Assembly (NCBI RefSeq): GCF_003952665.1
Contig: NZ_CP017946.1
Coordinates: 868,001 to 932,000, forward strand
Source of the DNA: Bosea sp. Tri-49
GTDB taxonomy: Bacteria > Pseudomonadota > Alphaproteobacteria > Rhizobiales > Beijerinckiaceae
Length of the DNA stretch: 64,000 bases
Direction of reading: 5' to 3'
Shown: piece by piece, positions 26,079 to 35,458 of the stretch
Layout: each line of letters starts with the position of its first letter
How positions within the stretch are numbered: position 1 is the stretch's first letter
The notes under the pieces: generated by a model
The model's database searches: none
Told to the model about the DNA's origin: nothing
Seen by the model: only the letters and a program-made list of their open reading frames with translations
Translations under genes and position numbers: made by a program

Positions 26079-26690
26079 ATGTCCGACGAATACGGCGACG
26101 GAGGCAGGCCACCGGTCGGCCCGCTGCAATCGCTCAACCGGATCGTGCGGCTGGACGGGCCTGACGACGTTGGCGAGCAGACGGTCGAGATCACGGGCCA
26201 TGTCAAATGGTTCGACGTCAGCAAGGGCTACGGCTTCGTCGTGCCCCAGGATGGCGGCACCGACGTCCTCGTCCATGTGACGACCCTGAAGCGCGACGGT
26301 TTCCACGCCATCGCCGAAGGCGCCCGCATCGTGCTCGAGGCAATCGCGAAGGCGAGGGGCCGCCAGGCTGTCCGCGTACTCTCAATCGACACCTCCGCTG
26401 CGCGCCATCCGGCCGAGATGCCGATGCCGCGGACCAATGCGACGATCACGCCGACCAGCGGGCTCGAGCGTATGGTGGTGAAGTGGTTCAACCGCCTGCG
26501 CGGCTTCGGCTTCGTCTCCGCCGGCGAGGGCTCGCCCGACATCTTCGTCCATATGGAGACGCTGCGCCGCTACGGCATCGTCGAGCTGATTCCGGGGCAG
26601 ACCGTGCTGGTGCGTTACGGGCCTGGCCCGAAGGGGCTGATGGCAGCCGAAATCCGGATGGAGCAGGGCGGGCCTCCCAGCTCGCACTAA
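26079..26690 (+). CDS. Protein with two cold-shock domains
   Basis: A 203-residue nucleic-acid-binding protein with two CSDs. The first spans residues about 38-105 (GHVKWFDVSKGYGFVVPQDG, DVLVHVTTL). The second spans about 130-195 (MVVKWFNRLRGFGFVSAGEG, DIFVHMETL). Both keep the RNP1-like KGYGFV/RGFGFV and RNP2-like LVHV/IFVHM motifs that contact single-stranded RNA or DNA. Double CSDs of about 200 residues are common in Alphaproteobacteria. It is followed by a clear terminator, so it is monocistronic. Confidence 0.92.
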   Translation: MSDEYGDGGRPPVGPLQSLNRIVRLDGPDDVGEQTVEITGHVKWFDVSKGYGFVVPQDGGTDVLVHVTTLKRDGFHAIAEGARIVLEAIAKARGRQAVRVLSIDTSAARHPAEMPMPRTNATITPTSGLERMVVKWFNRLRGFGFVSAGEGSPDIFVHMETLRRYGIVELIPGQTVLVRYGPGPKGLMAAEIRMEQGGPPSSH

Positions 26691-26704
26691 GAAAAACCTT
26701 CTCC

Positions 26705-26731
26705 AAAAAGGCGCCTTAGGGCGCCTTTTTT
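26705..26731 (+). terminator. Rho-independent terminator of the cold-shock gene
   Basis: AAAAAGGCGCC-TTA-GGGCGCCTTTTTT: a short-loop GC stem with a run of six T, 14 bases after the stop codon. This is the clearest intrinsic terminator in the window. Confidence 0.93.
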
Positions 26732-26852
26732 GTTTCTATCCAGGTGCTTGCGTCACCTGATTAAGGTAATTCACGTTTCTTCAAGTGAATTAATGATTTT
26801 GCCGTTGAATTGTGCGTAATGCCTATTATAGAGGCGGTCCGAGACTGATGGT

Positions 26853-26896
26853 GGAGCATGCCTCGTTCGGCCGGATGGCCGGTGGGGCCATGCTCC
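26853..26896 (+). promoter_or_regulatory. Leader hairpin in front of the HPP gene
   Basis: Arms GGAGCATG (26853-26860) and CATGCTCC (26889-26896) enclose a second small GC stem. The 3' arm ends directly at the CGGAG ribosome site of the GTG start at 26909, so folding could affect initiation. The 60 bp before it are AT-rich and contain TATTAT (26824-26829), a possible -10. Confidence 0.4.
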
Positions 26897-26908
26897 GGAG
26901 AGCCGGCC

Positions 26909-27586
26909 GTGAAGCTGTTTCAACCGATCCTCGCTGGCGCGACACTGACCGAGCGCGTCGTCGCCTGTGCCGGGGTCTTCGCCGCGATCGCGCTCACCGC
27001 GGCGGCCGGATACGTCTTCCCGACCCATTCGCCGCTGGTAGTGGCGCCGATCGGCGCCTCGGCGGTCCTGGTCTTCGTGGTTCCGGCGAGCCCGCTGGCG
27101 CAGCCCTGGCCGGTGGTAGGCGGCAATGTCATTTCGGCTCTGGTCGGGCTTGCGGTCGGCTGGGCGGTGCCGGACCTGACGATTGCCGCGGCGCTCGCCG
27201 TCGCACTCGCGATCGCGATCATGTCGCTGACGCGGTCCTTGCATCCGCCGGGAGGAGCGGTCGCGCTCACGGCGGTGCTTGGCGGTCCCGCCGTGATGAA
27301 GTGGGGGCTGATGTTCCCGTTCGTGCCGATCGGGCTCTGCTCGCTCTCGCTGGTCGCGCTCGGCGTCGCATTCCATGCCCTGACGCGCCGCAGCTATCCG
27401 CATCGGCCGCCGCTGGCCGGCCATGCGATCCCGCAGGTCGCGACGCCAGCAATGTTCAGCGCCCCCGATATCGACGAAGCCTTGGCGCAGATGGGCGATT
27501 CCTTCGACATCGCGCGCGAGGATCTCGACCGGCTGCTGCAATATGCAGAAGCGAGCGCGATGCGCCGGCAAGCCCGAAGTTCATAG
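26909..27586 (+). CDS. HPP-family integral membrane protein
   Basis: A 225-residue membrane protein with four to five hydrophobic helices. The motif LTRSLHPPGGAVAL carries the His-Pro-Pro that names the HPP family. The last 50 residues are a soluble tail (DIDEALAQMGDSFDIAREDL). Cyanobacterial and plant HPP proteins are implicated in nitrite transport. In proteobacteria the role is not settled. The GTG start is chosen because CGGAGAG lies at the right distance. An in-frame ATG 51 bp upstream lies inside the leader hairpin. Confidence 0.85.
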   Translation: MKLFQPILAGATLTERVVACAGVFAAIALTAAAGYVFPTHSPLVVAPIGASAVLVFVVPASPLAQPWPVVGGNVISALVGLAVGWAVPDLTIAAALAVALAIAIMSLTRSLHPPGGAVALTAVLGGPAVMKWGLMFPFVPIGLCSLSLVALGVAFHALTRRSYPHRPPLAGHAIPQVATPAMFSAPDIDEALAQMGDSFDIAREDLDRLLQYAEASAMRRQARSS

Positions 27587-27600
27587 CCGTTTCGAGGCGT

Positions 27601-27628
27601 TTCGCCGTTTCTGAAAGGAAACGGCGAA
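27601..27628 (+). terminator. Hairpin after the HPP gene
   Basis: Perfect 10-bp arms TTCGCCGTTT and AAACGGCGAA with an 8-nt loop, 14 bp after the stop, followed by a short TTTG. It is a likely terminator. Confidence 0.65.
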
Positions 27629-27693
27629 TTTGAGCGATTCAGTTTCACGGGACCTCAACGGACCCGAGACTAGGGTGTCCTCGTTATGAGGAT

Positions 27694-28740
27694 ATGCCGA
27701 TCGCCGTGCTGCTGATCACCGACCGCCCAGAACAGAGCGTCAAGCTCGAGCGGCTCCTGTCGCTGTGGGGGCCTTGCGACGTCATCGACCTGCATCGCCC
27801 GACGCAGGGCAGGTCGGCACCGAAGCGGCTGCTCGTCAGCGATGTCGATCTGTCGAAGCGCGCGGCGGTCGAAGCCGTGCGCAATCAGCTCGCGGAGTAC
27901 AGGCGGAACGGAACCCCCTATCTCTGCCTGCTGCGCGAGCGGTCGCCGCGCCTGACCACCCAGGCCAATGCGATCGGCGCCAACGCGATCCTGCCGGCGG
28001 ACATTCCGGCGAAGACCCTGCTCGACGAGATAGGTCGCATCCTCAATCCGGAGGGGCAGACGCCGATAGAGCGCCAATTCGTTGCCGCGTCCGCCGCCAT
28101 GGCCGATATCCTCGCGGCTGCCACTGACGGCGCGGCGCTGCCGGTCGCGGCGATCGAGGGCGGTGTCGAGGCGATCAACCGCGCGGCCGACGACCGCGAT
28201 CTCGGCGCCTGGCTCGACATGGTCTGGAACCATGACGATGCCACCTATCAGCACTGCCTGCTGGTCGCGGGGCTCGCCGCCGCGTTTGCCCGCGAACTCG
28301 GTTTTCCCGAGGCAGCGCGCAAGCTAGTGACCAGCGCTGCCGTGCTGCACGACATCGGCAAGGCGCGTGTTCCTCTCGCGATCCTGCACAAGCGCGGCAA
28401 GTTGACGGTGGAGGAGTTCGCGATTGTGCGCGAGCATCCGCAGACAGGCTACGAGATGCTGCTGCGGCAGGGCGCCTTCGCCCGCGAGGTCGTCGAGGCG
28501 ACGCGCAGCCATCATGAATATCTCGACGGTTCGGGCTATCCGCAGGGGCTGAAGGCGGCCGAAATCTCCGACGTGGTCCGGATGATCACGATCTGCGACA
28601 TCTACGCCGCCCTGATCGAGCGGCGTTCCTACAAGGAGCCGATGGCGCCCGAAGAAGCTTATTCCGTGCTGATCGGGATGGGCGCCAAGCTCGACGCCGA
28701 CCTGCTCCGCGCCTTCAGGCCGCTGGTGCTGTCGGGCTGA
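27694..28740 (+). CDS. HD-GYP phosphodiesterase-type protein with degenerate receiver domain
   Basis: A 348-residue protein. The first 120 residues resemble a response-regulator receiver (MPIAVLLITDRPEQS) with candidate acceptor D50/D52 in LLVSDVDL, but the usual lysine region is replaced by ILPADIP, so phosphorylation is doubtful. Residues about 165-345 are an HD-GYP domain: H219-D220 in VLHDIGKARVP, H273-H274 and D278-G279-x-G281-Y282-P283 in HHEYLDGSGYP. HD-GYP proteins hydrolyse cyclic-di-GMP. The key metal-ligand motifs appear intact. Confidence 0.87.
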   Translation: MPIAVLLITDRPEQSVKLERLLSLWGPCDVIDLHRPTQGRSAPKRLLVSDVDLSKRAAVEAVRNQLAEYRRNGTPYLCLLRERSPRLTTQANAIGANAILPADIPAKTLLDEIGRILNPEGQTPIERQFVAASAAMADILAAATDGAALPVAAIEGGVEAINRAADDRDLGAWLDMVWNHDDATYQHCLLVAGLAAAFARELGFPEAARKLVTSAAVLHDIGKARVPLAILHKRGKLTVEEFAIVREHPQTGYEMLLRQGAFAREVVEATRSHHEYLDGSGYPQGLKAAEISDVVRMITICDIYAALIERRSYKEPMAPEEAYSVLIGMGAKLDADLLRAFRPLVLSG

Positions 28741-28747
28741 AGTGGTT

Positions 28748-29098
28748 TCAGAGCGCGAAAGAGGTGCCGCAGCCGCAGGAGCTCGTCGCGTTCGGATTGA
28801 TGATCTTGAAGGACTGGCCGACGAGATCGTCGACGAAATCGATGGTCGAGCCATCGAGCAGCTCAAGCGAGGTTTCGTCGATCAGCACGGTTGCGCCATC
28901 GCGCTCCAGCACGAGGTCTCCGTCGGTCTTCTCGCGATCGATGTCGAAGACATACTGGAATCCGGAACAGCCGCCGCCGGCGACGCTGACACGCAGCATC
29001 GCACCGGGGGCCTCGCTTGCCATCACCGCGACGATTCGGCTCGCAGCCTTGTCGGTCAGCGAGATCGTGTGCGGGTTGGCTTCGATTGCCGTGCTCAT
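28748..29098 (-). CDS. erpA: Iron-sulfur cluster insertion protein ErpA (A-type carrier)
   Basis: A 116-residue A-type carrier that passes Fe-S clusters to target enzymes. The three ligating cysteines are present: C44 in GGGCSGFQY and C108/C110 in SSCGCGTSF. The length and the N-terminal [11 protein letters not shown] match ErpA/IscA. The ATG giving [10 protein letters not shown] is used; an upstream in-frame ATG would overlap the divergent dgt promoter region. It is convergent with the HD-GYP gene and divergent from dgt, an arrangement conserved in Rhizobiales, which favours ErpA over IscA/SufA. Confidence 0.9.
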   Translation of the reverse strand: MSTAIEANPHTISLTDKAASRIVAVMASEAPGAMLRVSVAGGGCSGFQYVFDIDREKTDGDLVLERDGATVLIDETSLELLDGSTIDFVDDLVGQSFKIINPNATSSCGCGTSFAL

Positions 29099-29184
29099 GC
29101 GCAGAACATCCTTGCTCCTGCCTCGTCTGCAAAGGTAATGGCGCTGGCGCATCGCTTCAAGCCGCGCCTGCCCAAGGGGCTGCT

Positions 29185-30426
29185 ATGCCACAAGCACACG
29201 AGAACGCCACAGCCCAGACGCGCGAGCCCGGCGATCGCTGGCGCGCGGTCTACGCCTGCCGCACGGCGACGAGCCGGGGGCGGCTGGTCGAGGAGCCGGG
29301 CTCGGCGACGCGCAATCCGTTCCAGCGCGACCGCGACCGCGTCATCCATTCCACCGCCTTCCGCCGGCTGAAGCACAAGACGCAGGTCTTCGTCTCGCAT
29401 GAGGGCGACCATTTCCGCACGCGCCTGACCCATACGATCGAGGTGGCGCAGATCGCGCGTGCCCTTGCACGCGCGCTCGGGCTCGACGAAGACTTGGCAG
29501 AGGCGCTGGCGCTGGCGCATGACCTCGGTCACACGCCCTTCGGCCATACCGGCGAGGACGCGCTCGACGAATGCATGGCCGGCTTCGGCGGCTTCGACCA
29601 CAATGCGCAGACGCTGCGGATCGTGACCCGACTGGAGCGGCGCTATGCCGGATTCGATGGGCTGAACCTGACCTGGGAGGCGCTTGAAGGGCTAGTCAAG
29701 CACAACGGCCCGCTGCTGACCGCCGACGGGACGCCGACCGAACGCTATGCGAAAAGCGGCATTCCGGTCGCGATCCTCGAATATCAGGAGAAGCAGGACC
29801 TCTGGCTGGACAGCCATGCCTCGGCCGAGGCCCAGGTCGCCGCGCTCGCCGACGACATCGCCTATAACGCTCACGACATTGATGACGGCCTGCGCGCCGG
29901 GCTGTTCGATTTGCCCGAATTGCGAGTAGTGCCGTTTCTCGGTGGGCTGCTCGACGAGATCGATCGCCTGCACCCCGGCCTGGAGCGGTCGCGCGCCACC
30001 AACGAGCTGGTGCGCCGGGTGATCACTCGCTTTGTCGAGGACGTGATCGCTGAATCCGAGGCGCGGATCGCGGCGCTGGCGCCTGCCGACGCCGACGCGA
30101 TCAGGCGGGCGGGCGTACCGGTCGTCGCCTTCTCGCCGGCGATCGTCGCGGCCGACAAGGCAATCAAGGGTTTCCTCTATCCCAACATGTACCGCCACCC
30201 GCGCATCGGCGTGATCCGGAAGGAGGCAGCCGACATCGTCCGCGACCTGTTCGTGCGCTTCAAGGCGCAGCCGCAGGCCATGTCCCCGGAATGGGCGGCG
30301 GGGTGCGAGGAGCTCGACGAGGCGCGTCTTTCGCGCCGAATCGCCGACTACATCGCCGGCATGACCGATTCCTATGCACTCGACGAGCACCGGCGCCTGT
30401 TTGACGCCACCCCCTCGCTGCGATAG
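29185..30426 (+). CDS. dgt: Deoxyguanosinetriphosphate triphosphohydrolase-like protein
   Basis: A 413-residue HD-domain enzyme that cleaves dGTP (or other dNTPs) to nucleoside and triphosphate. The N-terminal [26 protein letters not shown] is diagnostic of the family. The HD metal site is built by [28 protein letters not shown] and the later [18 protein letters not shown]. The length fits the shorter type-2 Dgt class rather than the 505-residue E. coli protein. The ATG is selected as the first after the erpA divergence. It precedes argS, as in many Rhizobiales. Confidence 0.92.
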   Translation: MPQAHENATAQTREPGDRWRAVYACRTATSRGRLVEEPGSATRNPFQRDRDRVIHSTAFRRLKHKTQVFVSHEGDHFRTRLTHTIEVAQIARALARALGLDEDLAEALALAHDLGHTPFGHTGEDALDECMAGFGGFDHNAQTLRIVTRLERRYAGFDGLNLTWEALEGLVKHNGPLLTADGTPTERYAKSGIPVAILEYQEKQDLWLDSHASAEAQVAALADDIAYNAHDIDDGLRAGLFDLPELRVVPFLGGLLDEIDRLHPGLERSRATNELVRRVITRFVEDVIAESEARIAALAPADADAIRRAGVPVVAFSPAIVAADKAIKGFLYPNMYRHPRIGVIRKEAADIVRDLFVRFKAQPQAMSPEWAAGCEELDEARLSRRIADYIAGMTDSYALDEHRRLFDATPSLR

Positions 30427-30473
30427 GGCCGGGCGGTCGTAAAAGAGTTGTAGCCATTACAACATCCCGACAG

Positions 30474-30589
30474 CCCTCATCCTGAGGAGCGCTCCGCAGG
30501 AGTGCGTCTCGAAGGATGCTCCAGGAGGCTCCGGAACCATCTGGAGCATCCTTCGAGACGCGATCTACGATCGCTCCTCAGGATGAGGG
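30474..30589. repeat. Long palindromic repeat, family B
   Basis: Outer arms CCCTCATCCTGAGGAGCG and CGCTCCTCAGGATGAGGG are exact inverted copies. Inner arms GCGTCTCGAAGGATGCTCCA and TGGAGCATCCTTCGAGACGC are too. The whole 116 bp folds into one long cruciform-like stem between dgt and argS. The type is common in Rhizobiales genomes. Confidence 0.88.
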
Positions 30590-30655
30590 CCAAGTTGGTC
30601 GAAGGTTGGTTCTGCCGGCCATGACCTCTGTCGATACAGCCTAAAGAACTGACCG

Positions 30656-32422
30656 ATGAACATTTTTGAGACTTTCTCCGCACGCCTCACCGCTGTCCTG
30701 ATGGGGCTGGTCGAGGCCGGCCGTATCCCGGCCGGCCTGTCGCTGGCGCGCGTCGTGGTCGAGCCGACGAAGGACCCGGCCCATGGCGATCTTGCGATCA
30801 ATGCCGCAATGGTACTGGCCAAGGAAGCCGATATGGCGCCGCGCGCGCTCGCCGAGCTGATTGTCGCCGAGTTGGCCAAGGACGGTGACGTCCTCAAGGC
30901 TGAGATCGCGGGCCCGGGCTTCATCAACCTCACGCTGCAACCTGCTGTTTTCACGCAGGTTTTGAAGTCAGCGGTATTGGCCGGCACCGAACATGGCCGC
31001 GGTGCGGCCAAGCCTGCGCCGAAGATCAATGTCGAATACGTCTCGGCCAACCCGACGGGCCCGATGCATGTCGGCCACGGTCGCGGCGCGGTCTTCGGCG
31101 ATGCGCTGGCGAGCCTGCTCGCCTTCGCCGGGCACGACGTCACCCGCGAATACTACATCAACGATGCCGGTGCGCAGGTCGACGTGCTCGCCCGCTCCGC
31201 CTTCCTGCGCTACCGCGAGGCGCTGGGCGAGGATATCGGCGCGATTCCGGAAGGGCTCTACCCCGGCGACTATCTGGTCTCGGTCGGGCAGACGCTCGCG
31301 GAGCAATACGGCCCGTCGCTGCGCGACAAGCCCGAATGGGACTGGCTCCCGCTCGTGCGCCAGGCGGCGATCGACGGGATGATGGCGATGATCCGCGATG
31401 ATCTCGCCGCGCTCGGCGTCGTCCACGGGGTCTTCTTCTCGGAGCGCTCGCTGCAAGGGCGGGACGGCAACTCCAATGCGGTGCACCAGACGATCGAGGA
31501 TCTACGCGCCCGCGACCTGATCTATGAGGGTCGCCTGCCGCCGCCCAAGGGCCAGAAGGACGAGGACTGGGAGGACCGCGAGCAGACGCTGTTCCGCGCC
31601 ACGCAGTTCGGCGACGACGTCGATCGGCCGCTGTTGAAGTCGGATGGCAGCTACACCTATTTCGCCAACGACATCGCCTATCACCGCTCGAAGTTCGCGC
31701 GCGGCTTCGCCGAGATGATCGACGTTTGGGGCGCCGACCATGGCGGCTACGTCAAGCGCATGCAGGCCGCCGTGAAGGCCGTGACGAACGGGCAGGGCGC
31801 GCTCGACGTCAAGCTCTGCCAGCTCGTCCGCCTGCTGCGCAATGGCGAGCAGGTTCGGATGTCGAAGCGCTCCGGCGATTTCGTCACCCTGCGCGAGGTC
31901 ATCGACGAGGTCGGCCGCGATGCCGTCCGTTTCATGATGATCTTCCGCAAGAACGATGCGACCCTCGACTTCGATCTCGCCAAGGTGGTCGAGCAGTCGA
32001 AGGACAATCCGGTCTTCTACGTTCAGTACGCGCATGCGCGCTGCGCCTCTATCTTCCGCCAGGCGGCTGAAGCCTTCCCCGATCTCGATCTGTCGCCGCA
32101 GTCGCTGGCGGAAGCGGACCTCGGCCTGCTGACCGACGAGTCGGAGATCGGCATCGTCAAGATGATTGCCGCCTATCCGAGGATGATCGACGCCGCGGCT
32201 GCGTCACACGAGCCCCATCGTGTCGCCTTTTTCGTGCACGAATTGGCGAGTGCCTTCCATTCGCTATGGAACAAGGGCAAAGACTCGCCGCAATTACGGT
32301 TCGTTAATCAAACTGATCGAAAGTCGACATCGGCAAGATTGGCGTTCGTGCATGCAGTGCGCAGCGTCCTTGCTTCCGGTCTGGCGGTCGTTGGGGTGAC
32401 GGCGCCGGAGGAGATGCGCTGA
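30656..32422 (+). CDS. argS: Arginyl-tRNA synthetase
   Basis: A 588-residue class I synthetase charging tRNA-Arg. The N-terminal Arg-tRNA-synthetase domain is followed by the HIGH-type motif [18 protein letters not shown], the KMSK-type loop [15 protein letters not shown] and the C-terminal anticodon-binding DALR-like domain, ending APEEMR. Length and order are normal. The gene lies between dgt and the SPOR-domain gene, the standard Rhizobiales order. Confidence 0.97.
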   Translation: MNIFETFSARLTAVLMGLVEAGRIPAGLSLARVVVEPTKDPAHGDLAINAAMVLAKEADMAPRALAELIVAELAKDGDVLKAEIAGPGFINLTLQPAVFTQVLKSAVLAGTEHGRGAAKPAPKINVEYVSANPTGPMHVGHGRGAVFGDALASLLAFAGHDVTREYYINDAGAQVDVLARSAFLRYREALGEDIGAIPEGLYPGDYLVSVGQTLAEQYGPSLRDKPEWDWLPLVRQAAIDGMMAMIRDDLAALGVVHGVFFSERSLQGRDGNSNAVHQTIEDLRARDLIYEGRLPPPKGQKDEDWEDREQTLFRATQFGDDVDRPLLKSDGSYTYFANDIAYHRSKFARGFAEMIDVWGADHGGYVKRMQAAVKAVTNGQGALDVKLCQLVRLLRNGEQVRMSKRSGDFVTLREVIDEVGRDAVRFMMIFRKNDATLDFDLAKVVEQSKDNPVFYVQYAHARCASIFRQAAEAFPDLDLSPQSLAEADLGLLTDESEIGIVKMIAAYPRMIDAAAASHEPHRVAFFVHELASAFHSLWNKGKDSPQLRFVNQTDRKSTSARLAFVHAVRSVLASGLAVVGVTAPEEMR

Positions 32423-32597
32423 CGGGATCCATCCCGGCGCATCGGACGCTTTGCGGATCAGGATGATCCGGTCGGCGTCCGCCGGGTCCGACACGGAAGT
32501 GGTGTTGGCCGGTCTGCCGAAAGGCGATCGGCTAAGGCTTTCGTCAGATTGACCGCGCTGTGGCGACGTCCTTTGATGGGTGACGGCACGCGCTGGA

Positions 32598-34193
32598 ATG
32601 GATCAAGTCATGAGCGAGCCAGCTAGAAACCGTTTCGCCCTCGATCTCGACGATCTCGAGCGCCAGCTGCGCGGAGCGGCCCAGCCTCAGAAGCCGGGCG
32701 CTGCGAGCGACCCGCTGATGGAGCTGACGCGCCTCGTCGGCCAGGACGATCCGTTGAAGGAACTCTTCGCCGGCCGGTCCGAGCCGGTGCGCCCGGCTGC
32801 GCCGCAGCCCGCCTCCTGGGCCCGGACCGGGCCGAGCTTCCAGCCGACATTGGTCACGCCGCCGCAGGCGCCGTCGGCTTCGCCGCCGCCGGATGTGCGC
32901 GGCACGCTCGACGAATTCGAGGCGCTGCTGCGCCGGACCGAGCCCGTGCGGACTGCACCGGCTCAGCCGGTCGCGAAGGCGCCCGTCGCACCGGCATACG
33001 ACTACGACCAGCCGGAGCCGCTGCCGGCACCGTCGCAGGCGCAGCCCTATGCGATGCAGCATGATGCGCATCATGCCTATGTTCCTGAACAGCCGCGCGA
33101 CCTCGACGAGGCCGCCGGCCAGCCGCAGGCTCAAGCTTACGATCACGACTATCATGCCGCCCGGAACTATGACGCCCAGTCGCAGATCGCCGAGGAGGAG
33201 GCTCGCGACTTCCAGCGGCCACGCTCGCGCAAGGGCCTGCTGACGGCGGCAGCGCTGGCTGTCGTCGCGATCGGCGGCGTCGGCGCTGCCATGGTCTTCC
33301 GCGACACGCGTCCGGCCGGCGTCAATGGCCAGCCGCCGGTGATCGCGGCCGATACCGGGCCGTCCAAGGTCGCGCCGGTCAATCCGGGCGGCGCCGAGAT
33401 CCCGAACCAGAACAAGCAGATCTACGAGCGCAGCGGCGACGCCTCGACCGACAAGACCAAGGTCGTCAGTCGCGAGGAGCAGCCGGTCGATGTCCAGCAG
33501 GCGGCGCGCACAATGGCGGCGCAGCGTCCGACGCAGGCCTCGAATGGCAGCATCACACCGACCGATACGGCTGCCGCCGCCCTGGCTCCGACCGAACCCG
33601 GCCTGATCCCGATCCCGGCCGTTCCTGGCCTTGGTGAGCCGCGCAAGGTGCGCACCGTCGCGATCCGCCCGGACGGCACCCCGGCGACCAGCAATGCAGC
33701 CGCCACGAACGGAGCGGGGCAGGGCATCGTGACCGGCTCGGCGCCGTCGAACCGCCCGGCTGCGACGCCTTCGGCGGCGCCCACCCCGGCTGCGCAAGCG
33801 CCTAAGTCGCAGGAACGTGCTGCTGCTCCGGCGACCCCGCCGGCCTCGCAGACGCCGCCCGCCAACACGACCCGGACCGCGGCGCTGGCGCCGCAGCCGG
33901 CCCAGCCTGCTGCACCCGCAGCGACGGCGCCGCGCACCGACCCGGCAGGCGGCTTCGTCGTGCAGCTCGGCGCGCCGGGCAGCGAGGCTGAGGCGCGCGC
34001 CACTTTCGCGGCGCTGCAGCGCAAATATTCCGATCAGCTCGGCGGCCAGAATCCGATTGTGCGCAAGACCGAGCTCGCCGGTGGCAAGACGGTCTATCGC
34101 CTGCGCGTCGGCCCGTATTCCCGCGAGGATGCGAGTTCGATGTGCTCGGCGTTACAGGCCGCCGGCGGCCAGTGCTTCATCGCGAAGAACTGA
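32598..34193 (+). CDS. SPOR-domain peptidoglycan-binding membrane protein
   Basis: A 531-residue protein. An acidic/proline-rich cytoplasmic part of about 210 residues precedes one membrane helix (KGLLTAAALAVVAIGGVGAA). After it comes a long low-complexity Ala/Pro/Thr periplasmic spacer. The C-terminal 80 residues are a SPOR domain (GGFVVQLGAPGSEAEARATF ... YRLRVGPYSREDASSMCSAL). SPOR domains bind denuded glycan strands at division sites. The start is uncertain: ATG at 32598 or 32610, with no decisive ribosome site. It lies in the conserved dgt-argS-SPOR-nagZ order. Confidence 0.88.
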   Translation: MDQVMSEPARNRFALDLDDLERQLRGAAQPQKPGAASDPLMELTRLVGQDDPLKELFAGRSEPVRPAAPQPASWARTGPSFQPTLVTPPQAPSASPPPDVRGTLDEFEALLRRTEPVRTAPAQPVAKAPVAPAYDYDQPEPLPAPSQAQPYAMQHDAHHAYVPEQPRDLDEAAGQPQAQAYDHDYHAARNYDAQSQIAEEEARDFQRPRSRKGLLTAAALAVVAIGGVGAAMVFRDTRPAGVNGQPPVIAADTGPSKVAPVNPGGAEIPNQNKQIYERSGDASTDKTKVVSREEQPVDVQQAARTMAAQRPTQASNGSITPTDTAAAALAPTEPGLIPIPAVPGLGEPRKVRTVAIRPDGTPATSNAAATNGAGQGIVTGSAPSNRPAATPSAAPTPAAQAPKSQERAAAPATPPASQTPPANTTRTAALAPQPAQPAAPAATAPRTDPAGGFVVQLGAPGSEAEARATFAALQRKYSDQLGGQNPIVRKTELAGGKTVYRLRVGPYSREDASSMCSALQAAGGQCFIAKN

Positions 34194-34225
34194 AGCACAG
34201 CCGACTTTCTCATAGATACCTGACG

Positions 34226-34254
34226 CACCGGCCGCGATCGTCGCGGCCGGTGTT
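34226..34254 (+). terminator. Terminator after the SPOR gene
   Basis: A 12-bp perfect stem CACCGGCCGCGA / TCGCGGCCGGTG with a TCG loop, followed by TTTT. It lies 33 bp after the SPOR stop codon and marks a transcription boundary before the ureohydrolase gene. Confidence 0.88.
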
Positions 34255-34360
34255 TTCGTTTGGCTTCCGCGAACCTACCCACGGCGATGCGCTTGCGTGC
34301 CCGGATGCCGGGTGGCAGGCAGGCTGGAGACACCATCCTCCGTCATCTGGTTCGTCCGCC

Positions 34361-35293
34361 ATGCCTCTCGACCCGACTTCCCAAGCCAGCGAGACCTTCC
34401 TTGGCTGCGAATCCGTCGCCTTCAATGCGGTACCACATGGCGCGGTCGCGGTGATCGGCATTCCCGGTGCGACGCCTTATCCATCAGGCGAGTTGCATAG
34501 CGCCTCGGCTCCCGCTGCCATCCGCAGTGCGAGCGCGCGACAGGCTGCGCGGCGCGGGCACTATGATTTCGATCTCGGCCGCGCCTCGGCCTGGTCGGAC
34601 CAGAACCTGGTGGATTGCGGCGACATCGCTTTCGACCCCGATGATTTCGCCGGCAATCGCGCGCGGATCGAGGCGGTCTATTCCACCTTGCTCGCGCAGG
34701 GAGCGACGCCCTTGCTGCTCGGCGGCGATGACAGCGTGCAGATTCCCGCCCTGAAAGCCTTCGCTGCGCGTGGCGAGATCACCATCCTGCAGATCGATGC
34801 GCATATCGACTGGCGCGAGGAGGTCGAAGGCGAGCGCTTCGGGCTGTCCAGCACGATGCGGCGCGCTTCGGAGTTCCCCGGCGTCAAGGCGATCGTGCAG
34901 GTCGGCGCCCGCGGCATCGGCAGCGCGCGCGAGACGGATGTGAGCGAGGCGCGTGCAGCCGGGGCGCAAATCGTCGACATGCGCATACTCAGAAAGAAGG
35001 GGATTGGCCACGCGGTCGAATGCGTGCCGGCGGGCCGGCCGGTCGTGGTTTGCCTCGATGTCGACGGCCTCGATCCGTCGGTGGTGCCCGGCGTGCTCGG
35101 CCGGGCGCCGGGCGGCCTCGGCTATGGCGACCTCGTCGATCTCCTGAACGGTGTCGCGACCCGCGCGCCGATCATCGGCTTCAACATCGTCGAGTTCGTC
35201 CCCGAGGAGGACATTGGCGGCCTCGGTGCGCGGACGGTCTGCCGGCTGGCCATGCTGGGAGCTGGCCTGCTCGCCGGCAGTGCCGCAGTCTGA
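34361..35293 (+). CDS. Ureohydrolase (arginase/agmatinase) family protein with altered metal site
   Basis: A 310-residue alpha/beta enzyme of the arginase superfamily, which hydrolyses guanidino groups to urea. The binuclear Mn motifs are mostly present: D146-A-H148-I-D150 and D233-V-D235-G-L-D-P-S. In the first motif, where arginase and agmatinase have GGDHS, this protein reads GGDDS, so the first His ligand is Asp124. The frame is open upstream through the SPOR terminator, so the ATG at 34361 is the sensible start. The substrate (agmatine, guanidinobutyrate or another) is not assignable. Urea produced would not need the urt importer. Confidence 0.82.
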   Translation: MPLDPTSQASETFLGCESVAFNAVPHGAVAVIGIPGATPYPSGELHSASAPAAIRSASARQAARRGHYDFDLGRASAWSDQNLVDCGDIAFDPDDFAGNRARIEAVYSTLLAQGATPLLLGGDDSVQIPALKAFAARGEITILQIDAHIDWREEVEGERFGLSSTMRRASEFPGVKAIVQVGARGIGSARETDVSEARAAGAQIVDMRILRKKGIGHAVECVPAGRPVVVCLDVDGLDPSVVPGVLGRAPGGLGYGDLVDLLNGVATRAPIIGFNIVEFVPEEDIGGLGARTVCRLAMLGAGLLAGSAAV

Positions 35294-35458
35294 GAACCTG
35301 CTGTCGCAGGGCGTTTCGAGCAACCGCTCTGCCCTCGGCGCATGCCGCTCCTCCAGTCGCGCCGTTTTGCCGCCGCGGCCGTAAGGGTAGCGTCGCGCCA
35401 TTCTGAGGACCCGCGTCCGCCGAAAAGGCGTCGAAGCTGGCAAGCAAGAGGAAACACC

